Below, in pieces: positions 49,550 to 58,107 of a stretch of DNA of 64,000 nucleotides. How positions within the stretch are numbered: the first letter of the stretch is position 1; each line of letters opens with the position of its first letter. Source of the stretch: Nocardia vinacea NBRC 16497 (GTDB lineage Bacteria; Actinomycetota; Actinomycetes; Mycobacteriales; Mycobacteriaceae); the NCBI RefSeq assembly GCF_000308835.1, contig NZ_BAGN01000162.1, positions 53,283 through 117,282 of the forward strand, written 5' to 3'. Below the pieces are notes generated by a model. It saw only the letters and a program-made list of their open reading frames with translations, was not told the origin of the DNA and searched no databases. A program made the position numbers and the translations under genes.

Positions 49550-49680
49550 TGCCCCACTGCCTTCGTCGCACTGTCTACCGCGCCCACTGTACGGATCGCC
49601 GTGCCAGTTGACGCATGGCTACCGACTACTTCGCATAGGGCACACCCTGTGCGAGGTAGTCATCCGATACGCGACACCGG

Positions 49681-50094
49681 TCAGCCAGCGGCGGGCACGC
49701 GGTCGGTGGTGAAGGCGGTGCGCTTTTCGTGGGCGGATGCTAGCCGGAAGAAGACCGGAGGGAGAGCGAATTCTATTGCGGTGAGCACGATTTGGAACCA
49801 GTGCGGCCAGCCGTAGACGGCGACCGAGATCAAGCGGGCGACGCCGCTCAGTAGGAAGATTCCGGCGAGCCAGCGCACCGCGAGTGCGGAGATCGGCGTT
49901 CGGCGGGCCGCCCGGATCCAGGCGAGGCCGTAGCCGACGAAGATACCGCCGAAGAAGCGAGTCTGACTGTCGGCGGTGACGCCGGAGGAGCCCATATCGG
50001 GTATGCCGTCGATTCCTGCAGCCATGTGGAATATGCCGATGCCAACGATGACAACGCCCATCGCCATGGACAGCCATTTGAGTGCCGAGGTCAC
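49681..50094 (-). CDS. DUF4345-type membrane protein
   Basis: A 137-residue protein with four predicted spans: WLSMAMGVVIVGIGIFHMAAG, TRFFGGIFVGYGLAWIRA, WLAGIFLLSGVARLISVAV and WFQIVLTAIEFALPPVFF. The DSQTRFFGGIFVGYGL block is typical of DUF4345. It is divergent from a TetR regulator; two palindromic operators lie between, so it is most likely that regulator's target. Function is unknown. Confidence 0.75.
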   Translation of the reverse strand: MTSALKWLSMAMGVVIVGIGIFHMAAGIDGIPDMGSSGVTADSQTRFFGGIFVGYGLAWIRAARRTPISALAVRWLAGIFLLSGVARLISVAVYGWPHWFQIVLTAIEFALPPVFFRLASAHEKRTAFTTDRVPAAG

Positions 50095-50110
50095 GAATTC
50101 CTCCCTTCAC

Positions 50111-50170
50111 TAGTAGACGTTTGTCTACTAAGCCCGACCCTACGACGCTTAGTAGACATACGTCAACTAA
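50111..50170. promoter_or_regulatory. Two TetR-type operators
   Basis: TAGTAGAC-GTTT-GTCTACTA (50111-50130) is a perfect 8-bp inverted repeat. TTAGTAGAC-ATAC-GTCAACTAA (50149-50170) is a second site with one mismatch. They share the core TAGTAGAC and sit between the DUF4345 start (50094) and the tetR start (50181). Confidence 0.75.
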
Positions 50171-50180
50171 GCTTGCTGGG

Positions 50181-50783
50181 GTGACCCGCCGCCGCCTCGC
50201 CCCGGACGAACGCCGCCGCCTGCTGCTGGACGCAGGCGCGACACTGTTCGCCGAACGCGCCTACGACGCGGTGCTGATGGAGGACGTCGCGGCCGCGGCC
50301 GGTGTTTCGCGCGCCCTGCTCTACCGCCACTTCCCGACCAAACGCGACCTCTTCGCGGGCGTCTACCAACTAGCCGCCGACAGCCTGCTGGTCGCCACGA
50401 AACTCGATACCGAAACCCCGCTGCCCGATCAGCTCGCGGCCGGACTCGACGAGCACTTCGACTATTTCGAGGCCAATGCCAATACGGTGGTGGCCGCCAA
50501 CCGCCTACTCGCGGGCGATCCGACCATCCAAGCGATCATCTCGGGCGAACTCGGCGAACTCCGGGTGCGTCTGCTCGATGCAATGGGCGTCGAAGGCCAT
50601 ATCCGCGAGCTCACCTCATCGGTGCTGATGGGCTGGCTGACCTTCGTCCGGGTGCTATCGGTCGACTGGCTGGAAAACCGCACCTGCACCCGCACCGAAC
50701 TCCGCGATATCTGCGTCGGCGCGCTGCTCGGCGCACTGGAACCGCTCGGCGCGGTTAAAGATTCGACGGACGCACGACCATGA
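50181..50783 (+). CDS. TetR-family transcriptional regulator
   Basis: A 200-residue regulator. GTG 50181 begins VTRRRLAPDERRRLLLDAGATLF, the first HTH helix; the frame extends to 50082 through the operators, which I reject. The HTH AERAYDAVLMEDVAAAAGVS...LYRHFPTKRDLFAGVY is standard. The C-terminal ligand domain ends WLTFVRVLSVDWLENRT. It is divergent from the DUF4345 gene, and its 3' end overlaps that of the convergent truB by 29 bases. Confidence 0.85.
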   Translation: MTRRRLAPDERRRLLLDAGATLFAERAYDAVLMEDVAAAAGVSRALLYRHFPTKRDLFAGVYQLAADSLLVATKLDTETPLPDQLAAGLDEHFDYFEANANTVVAANRLLAGDPTIQAIISGELGELRVRLLDAMGVEGHIRELTSSVLMGWLTFVRVLSVDWLENRTCTRTELRDICVGALLGALEPLGAVKDSTDARP

Positions 50784-51660
50784 CCGAGGCCGCGCGCCTA
50801 CCGCTCTCCTGCAGTAGCGCGATCGCGCGCCCGGACGGGTCGATGGCGGCGTAGACACCGGATATGCCGACCGGCTCGAGCCAGCGACCGTTGCGCAGAT
50901 CGTCGGCCTGCTTGTCATCGATATCGCGGTGCGGGAATGCGGTTCGGATGGCATCGTCGATATCCAGACTCAACTGCGCGTCTTCGGATTCGGCCAATTC
51001 CTCGAGGGTTCTGGCGTGTTCGAGGGTGAACGGGCCGACCCTGGTGCGGCGCAAGGCGGTCAAATGGCCGCCGACGCCGAGTGCGGCGCCCAGATCGCGC
51101 GCCAAGGCGCGAATATAGGTGCCGGACGAACATTCGACGACCACATCCAGATCGACGAACTCCGAAGTATCTCGGCGGGCAAGGATATCGAAGCGCGAGA
51201 CAGTGACCGGGCGAGCGGCGAGCTGCACATCTTCACCGGCCCGGTGCCGGGCATAGGCACGTTCGCCGTTCACCTTGATGGCACTGACCGTGGCAGGCAC
51301 CTGCTCGATATCGCCGGTCAATTTCGCAGTGTGCGTGGCGATTTCGGCATCGGTGAGATGGGTCGCCGACGCGGTCGAGAGCACTGCGCCCTCGGCGTCG
51401 TCGGTGGTGGTGGCCTGGCCGAGTCGAATGGTCGCGGTGTAGGCCTTGGTGGTCAGCGTGAGCAGGCCGAGCAGTTTGGTGGCGCGTTCGACGCCGAGCA
51501 CCAATACGCCGGTGGCGATCGGATCGAGTGTCCCGGCGTGGCCGATCTTCTTGGTGCGCAGTAGCTTTCGACATTTCGCGACGACGTCGTGGCTGGTCCA
51601 GCCGCCGTCCTTGTCGACGATCAGCAGACCGCCGAGTGCGTCGATCCGTGCGTCGGCCAT
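50755..51660 (-). CDS. truB: tRNA pseudouridine-55 synthase
   Basis: A 301-residue enzyme that makes pseudouridine 55 in the T loop of tRNAs. GHAGTLDPIATGVL contains the catalytic Asp46. The motif VDKDGGWTSHDVVAKCR opens the protein, and CSSGTYIRALARDLG (about 185) is the second conserved block. A PUA-like C-terminus (GVYAAIDPSGRAIAL) follows. ATG 51660 overlaps the pptT stop by one base, a conserved actinobacterial pair. Confidence 0.94.
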   Translation of the reverse strand: MADARIDALGGLLIVDKDGGWTSHDVVAKCRKLLRTKKIGHAGTLDPIATGVLVLGVERATKLLGLLTLTTKAYTATIRLGQATTTDDAEGAVLSTASATHLTDAEIATHTAKLTGDIEQVPATVSAIKVNGERAYARHRAGEDVQLAARPVTVSRFDILARRDTSEFVDLDVVVECSSGTYIRALARDLGAALGVGGHLTALRRTRVGPFTLEHARTLEELAESEDAQLSLDIDDAIRTAFPHRDIDDKQADDLRNGRWLEPVGISGVYAAIDPSGRAIALLQESGRRAASVMVVRPSNL

Positions 51661-52331
51661 CAGTCGTGCACGATCGCGGTCAGGATGAGTCCGTCGCCGA
51701 TCATCCAGCGGCCGTCGAAGGAAATCAGCGGCGCGCCACCGTCGGTGACCTGTCCCGGCACCAGGATCTGGCTGTGGAAGGCACCCGAACCCGCGCCGTC
51801 GGAGCTCTCATCGATGGTGAAGGTGATGTGGGCGTCCTCGAAGCCGAGCCAGCGTGCGGTCAATGGCCACCACGCCTTGTAGGTGGCTTCCTTCGCGCAG
51901 AACAGCAAGCGGTCCAGATGCAGACCGGAACCGCCGACCCGCGCCAACCAGTCCCGCTCGGGGGGCAGGCTCACCGAATCCAGCACGCCCTCGGGGAGTG
52001 TGCCGTGCGGTTCGGCGTCGATGCCGATCGAGCGGAAGCGCAGTTTGTGGCCCAAGGCCGCCGCCCGGTAGCCGTCACAGTGTGTCAGGCTGCCGACGAT
52101 GCCGCGCGGCCACACCGGTGCGCCCCGCTCGCCTTTGCCGATCGCGACCGGAGCCTCACCGAGTTCCACCAGCGCCAGCCGGGCGCAGTGCCGAGCACCG
52201 ATGAAGTCCCGGCGACGCTTCTCCACCGACTTCTCGATGAGATGCGCCTCGGCCGGATACGGCTGCAGATCTTCCGGGTAGGCCAACAACTCGGCCGAGG
52301 CCACACCGCCAGGAAGAATTTTCTCGATCAT
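51660..52331 (-). CDS. pptT: 4'-phosphopantetheinyl transferase (PptT type)
   Basis: A 223-residue Sfp-type transferase that activates carrier domains of mycolic-acid, siderophore and polyketide synthases. GIVGSLTHCDGYRAAA, GIDAEPHGTLPEGV (magnesium Asp and Glu) and LLFCAKEATYKAWWPL (about 155) are the three family motifs. Start 52331 (MIEKILPGG) is taken after a GTG that precedes it. It overlaps truB. In mycobacteria the metallophosphoesterase follows directly upstream; here 7.7 kb of accessory DNA intervenes. Confidence 0.9.
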   Translation of the reverse strand: MIEKILPGGVASAELLAYPEDLQPYPAEAHLIEKSVEKRRRDFIGARHCARLALVELGEAPVAIGKGERGAPVWPRGIVGSLTHCDGYRAAALGHKLRFRSIGIDAEPHGTLPEGVLDSVSLPPERDWLARVGGSGLHLDRLLFCAKEATYKAWWPLTARWLGFEDAHITFTIDESSDGAGSGAFHSQILVPGQVTDGGAPLISFDGRWMIGDGLILTAIVHD

Positions 52332-52630
52332 CACTGACGAGCCTAGTCGAGCCGCCCCTGCCCCAAACGCCGCGGGAGGGTGGACTGAGTGCCCATTCTG
52401 TCAGAGACCGCACCCATGACGGTCGTCGCTGCGGTGCAGTACTTCATCACGGTCAATTCCCTCTCCGAAGAGATTAAGACGAGGGTTCGACGCGTCCGGT
52501 GGCCGCGTACCCGGCCGCCTGATGTGGCCTGAATCACGTCGGGGAACGGTCACATGGCAGGGAGTTGTCCCGTCCTGTAGCTGCACATCGGGCCAACAGG
52601 CTCGAGCTCCCGCAACTCGAGGTGAACACC

Positions 52631-53875
52631 ATGCGTTTTCTGAGTTATTCGGCCATGGCGCTGGCTGCCGCAGGCGCGGTACTGACCGGCCCTGTCGCAC
52701 CCGCCCAGGCCGACCCCGGCCCCTGCGACCAGGCCTGCCGAGCCGCGTGGGCACACCAGCACCAAAATGGGTTGCCGCGCACCGGTTTCTACGATGCACC
52801 CAACCCACTCGGGTGGGCTTCGGCCGGCACATTGATCCGTCAGGAGGCAACCACGGATTATGTGGTGGACGGCAAGCAGACCCCGGCCACTCGGATCCTC
52901 TACCACTCCCGCACCTCCGGCGGACGCGACATCGCGGTGTCCGGGGTGGTGCTGGTGCCGCAGGGCGCCCCGCCCGAGGGCGGCTGGCCGGTGGTGGCCG
53001 ACACCCACGGCGCCAGCGGTGGCGGTGTGGACTGTGCGCCGTCGCTGATGCGAGATCTCTACCACGGCAACCAGATGGCACAGTTCGTCGCGCAGGGCTA
53101 CGCGGTGGTTGCGCCGGACTACGCCGGGTTGGGCACGACCGGCGAGTCCGAGTTGGGCAACAAGACCGCCGAGGCCGACGACCTGATCGGCGCGGTGCGC
53201 TCGGCGAGGCAGGCTCTGCCGAACCTGTCGGACCAGTGGGTGCTATGGGGACACTCCCAGGGCGGCGGAGCCGCGCTCGGTGTCGCCGAACGCCAAGCTG
53301 TCCATCCGGAACCGGGTTATCTCGGTGCGGTAGTCACCTCACCGGCCGCCGACCTGACCGCGCTGATCACCCACACGGCCGAAACGCCTTCTCTGGGTGG
53401 GTTTTTGCCGCTGATTGCCCAGGGCGCCAAGGCCAGCGACCGGCGCGTCCAACTGGACCGAATCCTGACACCGCAGGCACTGGATCGTCTCGACAGCACC
53501 CACAGCGGATGCCTGGACGTGGTCTCCGCCGTCTACAGCGGCCTATCTGGTGCAGACCTGGTTCGACCGGACTACCTGTCCGAGCCGAACTTCGCCCGCT
53601 TCCTCCACGAGAACAGCACCGGCAACCGCCCGATCGCAGGCCCGGTGCTGCTTCTGCAGGGCGGTGTCGATGCGTTGACCACGCAGCCGGTCACCGACAA
53701 GGTCGCCACCGCACTATGTGACACCGGCTCGCAGATCGACTACCGCACCTACCCGACCCTGGCGCACGACACCTGGGGCGGGCAGACCGGCATCGACGAC
53801 GGCGCAATGCCCGACATCCTGTCCTGGACCGCGGATCGCTTCGCCGGCAAGCCTGCCGAGTCGACCTGCCCCTGA
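52631..53875 (+). CDS. Secreted lipase of the secretory-lipase (LIP) family
   Basis: A 414-residue alpha/beta hydrolase with GAGGTG before ATG 52631 and a Sec signal ending AQA-DPGP at about residue 27. YAVVAPDYAGLGTTGES (about 160) and WGHSQGGGAALG near residue 215 (nucleophile Ser) are typical of this family. A later Asp (LLQGGVDALTTQ, about 345) and His (LAHDTWGG) complete the triad. At least four cysteines (GPCDQACR, GCLDV, ALCDTG) suggest disulfides. It probably hydrolyses extracellular lipids or esters. No partner gene adjoins. Confidence 0.85.
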   Translation: MRFLSYSAMALAAAGAVLTGPVAPAQADPGPCDQACRAAWAHQHQNGLPRTGFYDAPNPLGWASAGTLIRQEATTDYVVDGKQTPATRILYHSRTSGGRDIAVSGVVLVPQGAPPEGGWPVVADTHGASGGGVDCAPSLMRDLYHGNQMAQFVAQGYAVVAPDYAGLGTTGESELGNKTAEADDLIGAVRSARQALPNLSDQWVLWGHSQGGGAALGVAERQAVHPEPGYLGAVVTSPAADLTALITHTAETPSLGGFLPLIAQGAKASDRRVQLDRILTPQALDRLDSTHSGCLDVVSAVYSGLSGADLVRPDYLSEPNFARFLHENSTGNRPIAGPVLLLQGGVDALTTQPVTDKVATALCDTGSQIDYRTYPTLAHDTWGGQTGIDDGAMPDILSWTADRFAGKPAESTCP

Positions 53876-53995
53876 ACCGCGGCGGGCGGGTACCCGGTAC
53901 CCGCCCGCCCGGACCTCATCCCACATCACGACCAACAGCCTGTGCTCGCCAGGCGGGTGCGGCCTCGGCGACATGACCCAGATCACATCAAGAAT

Positions 53996-54022
53996 TGTCA
54001 CGCGGGTGATCGCTGGCCCGTC
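53996..54022 (+). promoter_or_regulatory. ECF41-type promoter of the epimerase/sigma operon
   Basis: TGTCAC at 53996-54001 and CGTC at 54019-54022 are separated by 17 bases, matching the published ECF41 recognition pattern (TGTCACA in the -35, CGTC in the -10). It lies 58 bases before the epimerase start at 54080, and the sigma gene itself follows in the same operon. Confidence 0.6.
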
Positions 54023-54079
54023 CTACCTTCGCCAATCATCAATACCCGGTTCCCACCAGGCAAATTCATAGGAGTCATC

Positions 54080-55024
54080 ATGCGAGTCCTCGTCGCTGGA
54101 GCCACAGGCGTCATCGGCCGCCAGATTCTCCCGCTGCTGTCAGCGGTCGGCCACGACGTCATCGCGCTGTCGCGTCCGGGCGACCGCGCCCTGTCGCTAC
54201 AGCGATCAGGGGTGCAGGTCGCCGCGGCCGACGCGCTCGACCCCACCGCGCTGAGCAAGGCGATGCGAGACACCGCGCCCGACGCCGTCGTCAACATGCT
54301 GACGGCCATCCCAGGCACGATCAACCCAAGAAAGATGGCACGCGACTTCGCCGCGACCAACCGGCTGCGCACCGAGGGAACCCGCAATCTCGTCCACGCT
54401 GCCCAGGAGGTCGGAGTCGGGCGGATCATCAGCCAGGGCCTCGCCTACGCCTACCAGCCGGGCGCGGGCCCGGCGGCCGAGGACACCCCACTGTGGCAGC
54501 ACCCGCCCAAGCAGTTCGCACCTGTGCTGGACGCTCTGATCGAACTGGAGCGGCTGACCACCGAAGCGGACGGCCTGGTCCTGAGGTTCGGCCACCTGTA
54601 CGGACCCGGCTCGATCTTCGCCGCCGACGGATCCTTGGTGCGACAAGTCAAGGCCGGCAAAATGCCCATCGTGGGGGAAGGGGCGGCGGTGTTCTCCTTC
54701 ACCCACGCCCACGACGCCGCCACCGCGGTCGCCGCCGCACTGGACAAGAAGACCGACGGGTTTCTCAATGTGGTCGACGACACCCCGGCACCGCTACACG
54801 AGTGGCTGCCCGCCCTGGCGAAGACCCTCGGCGCCCCCGCCCCGAAACAGGTGCCCGCGGCGCTGGCGCGGCTGGCTGTCGGTAGCTGGGGCGTGGCGTA
54901 CATGAACGAGCTGCGCGGCGCGGACAACACCCGGGCCCGGCTGCAGTTGGACTGGCGGCCCCGATACGTCTCCTATGTTGACGGTTTCGCCGAATTGGAC
55001 ACGGCCGGTCGCCGGGCCGCATGA
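54080..55024 (+). CDS. NAD-dependent epimerase/dehydratase-like protein
   Basis: A 314-residue extended SDR. AGGAGT precedes ATG 54080, and the Rossmann motif VAGATGVIGRQIL is at residues 5-17. The usual YxxxK is not obvious; the region reads GLAYAYQPGAGPAAEDTPL, so the catalytic pair may be altered. LVLRFGHLYGPGS is the family substrate-loop motif. Epimerase-like genes are one of the standard partners (the COE group) of ECF41 sigma factors, and the sigma gene starts 80 bases later. Function in redox or cofactor chemistry is inferred only. Confidence 0.8.
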   Translation: MRVLVAGATGVIGRQILPLLSAVGHDVIALSRPGDRALSLQRSGVQVAAADALDPTALSKAMRDTAPDAVVNMLTAIPGTINPRKMARDFAATNRLRTEGTRNLVHAAQEVGVGRIISQGLAYAYQPGAGPAAEDTPLWQHPPKQFAPVLDALIELERLTTEADGLVLRFGHLYGPGSIFAADGSLVRQVKAGKMPIVGEGAAVFSFTHAHDAATAVAAALDKKTDGFLNVVDDTPAPLHEWLPALAKTLGAPAPKQVPAALARLAVGSWGVAYMNELRGADNTRARLQLDWRPRYVSYVDGFAELDTAGRRAA

Positions 55025-55104
55025 TCGCGGCCACCGACTCGTGGTGTGTCACTGGCTCCGCCGAAATCAGCGACACGCCACGATCCGAGGAAAGGGAGGG
55101 TGCC

Positions 55105-55962
55105 ATGGAGGATCCGACCGAGGTGTTCGAGGAGTACCGCCCGTTACTGCTGGGGCTGGGCTACCGGCTGCTCGGCAGCATGTGGAATGCCGAGGACATC
55201 GTGCAGGACGCCTATCTCAGGTGGCTGGGCACCGACCGCACCGAGATCAAGGAGCCGAGGGCCTTCCTGGTGACGGTGGTGACCCGGCTGGCCCTCGACC
55301 AGCTCCGCTCGGCCCGGGTCACCCGTGAGGCATACGTCGGCCCATGGCTGCCAGAACCGGTGTCCGGCACCGAGTTCGGGCCGCAGGAGACGGCCGAGCT
55401 TCGCGATACCCTGTCGTATGCGACCCTGCACCTGATGGAGCGGCTGTCCCCGCCGGAGCGGGCAGCGTTCGTGCTGCGCGAGGCGTTCGAGCTGCCCTAC
55501 GACGACATTGCCGAGATTGTCGGCTCCCCCGCCGCGACCTGCCGTCAGCTGCACCACCGTGCGGCCAAGCGGCTAGCTGACGGACGCGACCGGTTCGAGC
55601 CGTCGACCGCCGACCACACCGCGCTGCTGACCCGCTTCCTCGACGCCGCCGAGGGCGGTGACCTGGCCACCCTCACCGAACTGCTCAGCGAGGACGTCGT
55701 CGCTTGGAACGACGGCGGCGGCAAGGTCCGCGCGGCGCGGGTTCCGATCATCGGGCGCGTCCACGTGTTGGCGTTCGTCACCGGTCTGACCTCGCACTAC
55801 CCAATGGGCGACGTTCGGGTGGTCGAGTCCAACGGTGCGCCCGCCATCTGGATGACCATGGGTGGGCAGCAGCAACTCGTCGCCTTCGACATCCGCGACG
55901 GCCGCATTCACAACATCTTCGGCATCCTCAACCCCGACAAGCTCTCCCACATCCGCCCCTGA
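55105..55962 (+). CDS. ECF41-type (SigJ-like) RNA polymerase sigma factor
   Basis: A 285-residue sigma factor starting at ATG 55105 with GGAGGG upstream. Sigma2 spans residues ~8-75 (YRLLGSMWNAEDIVQDAYLRW) and sigma4 ~110-165 (SPPERAAFVLREAFELPYDDIAEIVG). A SnoaL-like C-terminal domain of about 110 residues follows (EGGDLATLTELLSEDVVAWND...NGAPAIWMTMGGQ), which in ECF41 proteins replaces an anti-sigma factor. The end, RIHNIFGILNPDKL, corresponds to the conserved ECF41 tail near NPDKL. It is the second gene of an operon with an ECF41-like promoter, suggesting self-activation. Confidence 0.88.
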   Translation: MEDPTEVFEEYRPLLLGLGYRLLGSMWNAEDIVQDAYLRWLGTDRTEIKEPRAFLVTVVTRLALDQLRSARVTREAYVGPWLPEPVSGTEFGPQETAELRDTLSYATLHLMERLSPPERAAFVLREAFELPYDDIAEIVGSPAATCRQLHHRAAKRLADGRDRFEPSTADHTALLTRFLDAAEGGDLATLTELLSEDVVAWNDGGGKVRAARVPIIGRVHVLAFVTGLTSHYPMGDVRVVESNGAPAIWMTMGGQQQLVAFDIRDGRIHNIFGILNPDKLSHIRP

Positions 55963-56059
55963 ACCGACTCGTGATGGCTGTCCGAAAACATTTGCTCGCC
56001 TGCCGGCGGTCGAGTCCGCCTCGTACCCGGCACCGGGGATGAGAGCGCTCCCCGCCGGC

Positions 56060-56252
56060 ACTGGCTCACCGCGAACGCGCACCCGACGAGCTCACACTGA
56101 ACCTGACGCGGATCCGAGTCCCGCGCGCGAACCTGCGCGCCGCGAATTCGACCGGCGCACAACTCATCCAGGCCGAACTGACCGTCGCCGACCTACGCGG
56201 CTGCACCAGTGTCCTCCTGATGACGCAGCGGCCGGTCAGGGTTCAGGTGTGA
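56060..56252 (+). pseudogene. Short pentapeptide-repeat remnant
   Basis: A frame ending at TGA 56250-56252 reads LTLNLTRIRVP then five five-residue steps ANLRA-ANSTG-AQLIQ-AELTV-ADLRG, a clear pentapeptide-repeat pattern. No start codon with a ribosome site is convincing, and the piece is far shorter than any functional repeat protein. Its 3' end overlaps the end of the convergent epimerase gene by 17 bases. I read it as the remains of a larger gene; a real start could not be placed, so 56060 is approximate. Confidence 0.35.
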
Positions 56253-57135
56253 GAAGTGCTCGGTAGGAACCGAATTCGATATCGTCGGTGACGCTGGGAC
56301 GGTCGGGCAGCCAGCCGAGCAGTTCATGGGTTCGGCGGGCGTCGATTTGCTGATGCGCGGTCAACCAGTCCGGGAAAGGCACGACTCCTTCGGCCTGATT
56401 GCGTGGCAAACCCTCAGTGGCACTGGGCTTTTCGATGAGTCTGCCGATCGCCGCCGCCACTGCCTGCGGTGTCGATTCACCGGAGACGGCATGCAGGATC
56501 GTGCTCGGCGGTGCTTTCTCCAGGGCAAGTGCGAAGGCGTCACCGAGATCGTCGACGTGCACATTGGGCCAGGCGTTATCGCCAGGCGTCACGTAGCGGG
56601 ACGCTCCGGCCGCGATCGCCGCTGCAATGAGGCCGGTCAGCACCAGACCGCCTGCCCTGCCGTAGACCAGCGGAGGGCGCACCACGATGCCGTGCCCGGC
56701 GGCCAGCGTGTCGAGTTCCAATTGCCGCCGCCACGCCATACCCGGTGCCGGGTCGACCGGATCGTCCTCGGCGACCGTACGGCCCTTGGTCTCGCCGACC
56801 ACACCGATCCCGCTGGTGTAGATGACCGGCCGTCCCGCTGCCGCCGCCAATATGGTGTGCACCGCGGCGGTTTCGACTGTCCCGGCTTCGGTCATGTCGT
56901 CGATGCCGTAACGGGCGAATGCCGCGTGCGCGACCGCGTCCACCTCCTGAGTGATTCGCCGCAGAACGTCCAGGGTGGCCAACGAGCCCAACACCGGCTC
57001 CACCGCTGCGACACGCAAATACTCGGCGGACTCCGGGGTACGAGCGAGTCCGACGACGTCGTGCCCGCGCGATCGCAGCGCGCGTGCGACGGCCGAACCG
57101 ATATAGCCGGTCGCGCCGGTGACCAACACCCTCAT
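56236..57135 (-). CDS. NAD-dependent epimerase/dehydratase-like protein
   Basis: A 299-residue extended SDR of the NAD(P)H-binding epimerase type. VTGATGYIGSAVARAL is at residues 5-20, and VRPPLVYGRAGGLV near 150 is the substrate loop. In place of YxxxK the sequence has MAWRRQLELDTLA, so epimerase chemistry is uncertain. ATG 57135 is used; the frame continues to 57204. It is last in a run (58506-56236) with a small secreted gene and a dienelactone-hydrolase-like gene, separated by 44 and 37 bases. Confidence 0.8.
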   Translation of the reverse strand: MRVLVTGATGYIGSAVARALRSRGHDVVGLARTPESAEYLRVAAVEPVLGSLATLDVLRRITQEVDAVAHAAFARYGIDDMTEAGTVETAAVHTILAAAAGRPVIYTSGIGVVGETKGRTVAEDDPVDPAPGMAWRRQLELDTLAAGHGIVVRPPLVYGRAGGLVLTGLIAAAIAAGASRYVTPGDNAWPNVHVDDLGDAFALALEKAPPSTILHAVSGESTPQAVAAAIGRLIEKPSATEGLPRNQAEGVVPFPDWLTAHQQIDARRTHELLGWLPDRPSVTDDIEFGSYRALLTPEP

Positions 57136-57172
57136 GCGCGCGACCCCGGCAACGCGTTCCGTCCATTCCACA

Positions 57173-58063
57173 TCAGATGCTCCCGTCGAAGAATGCGACG
57201 GCACGGTCTACAGCCTGCCGTACATAGGTGTCGTCGTCGTAGAGGTCGATGTGGTTGGTGGTGTCCAAGACCACAAACTCCTTTGGTTCAGGTGCGGCCG
57301 CGAACGCCGCTTCGGCGTCGGCGAGCGGAATTGCCTGGTCTCCGCGACCGTGCACGATCAACAGCGGAGCGGTGACCAGCGGCAGATATGCGTTCACATC
57401 CAGGGTCAGCTCCTGCAGCACCGATAACGCGGTGCAGCGATTCTCCCAGCCGGGACGCGCGCCCCGATCGGTTCCGTAGTACTCGAACGGCTCCGGACCA
57501 GGGTTTCCCGCGGGCATGCCAGCAGGGTTGACCGCTGGCCAGTACTCGATCTCGCCGGTGTCGAACTGCTGTTGCGCAATCTGCGCGAACTGGCCGACCA
57601 GCGCCGCGAAGTTGTCCTCGCCGAACCGGTTTCGGATCAACGTCGGATTGTTGTAGGCGGCCGCGATGAGCGCGACGGACTTGACCCGCGGGTCGTACGC
57701 GGCCAACTGCACCGCGTAGATACCGCCCAGACACACCCCGCACGCGGCGATCTTGTCGGCGTCCACCTCGGGGCGGGCGGCCAGAAAGCTGACCGCGTGC
57801 CGCAGGTCCGACACCTTGGCCGTCGCGTCCTCGTGCTGGCGTGGTGTTCCCTCGCTGTCGCCCCAGTGGCGGTGGTCGAACGACAAAGCGACATACCCGC
57901 GCTCAGCGAACCGCTGCGCGTAGAAACCCGTCACCTGTTCACGCACACCGGAAAACGGCCCGGTGAACACCACCGCGCCGCGCTCGGTGCCGGGCTCGGG
58001 CAGGTGGAGGTCGCCAACCAGACGATGGCCGTCGCTGGAGAACTCGATCTTCTCGATCCGCAT
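57173..58063 (-). CDS. Dienelactone-hydrolase-like alpha/beta hydrolase with Cys nucleophile
   Basis: A 296-residue hydrolase with AGGAACGG before ATG 58063. The nucleophile elbow is GVCLGG with Cys111, as in dienelactone hydrolases, and not Ser. Other triad members fit HGRGDQAIP (Asp, about 246) and DTTNHIDLYDDD (His, about 271). RGYVALSFDHRHWGDSEG is the upstream beta-strand region. A cytosolic esterase or lactonase is likely. It lies in the middle of the run controlled by the tandem operator at 58563. Confidence 0.8.
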   Translation of the reverse strand: MRIEKIEFSSDGHRLVGDLHLPEPGTERGAVVFTGPFSGVREQVTGFYAQRFAERGYVALSFDHRHWGDSEGTPRQHEDATAKVSDLRHAVSFLAARPEVDADKIAACGVCLGGIYAVQLAAYDPRVKSVALIAAAYNNPTLIRNRFGEDNFAALVGQFAQIAQQQFDTGEIEYWPAVNPAGMPAGNPGPEPFEYYGTDRGARPGWENRCTALSVLQELTLDVNAYLPLVTAPLLIVHGRGDQAIPLADAEAAFAAAPEPKEFVVLDTTNHIDLYDDDTYVRQAVDRAVAFFDGSI

Positions 58064-58107
58064 CTATCTACCGTTCCTTGGTTTCTCTACTGGAGTTTCT
58101 CTACTGG

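Noticed and set aside
55862..56266. 134-codon plus-strand gene overlapping the sigma factor end
   Set aside because: It lies in a shifted frame of the sigma gene's conserved C-terminus; only the separate pentapeptide-like piece near 56060-56252 has a readable pattern.
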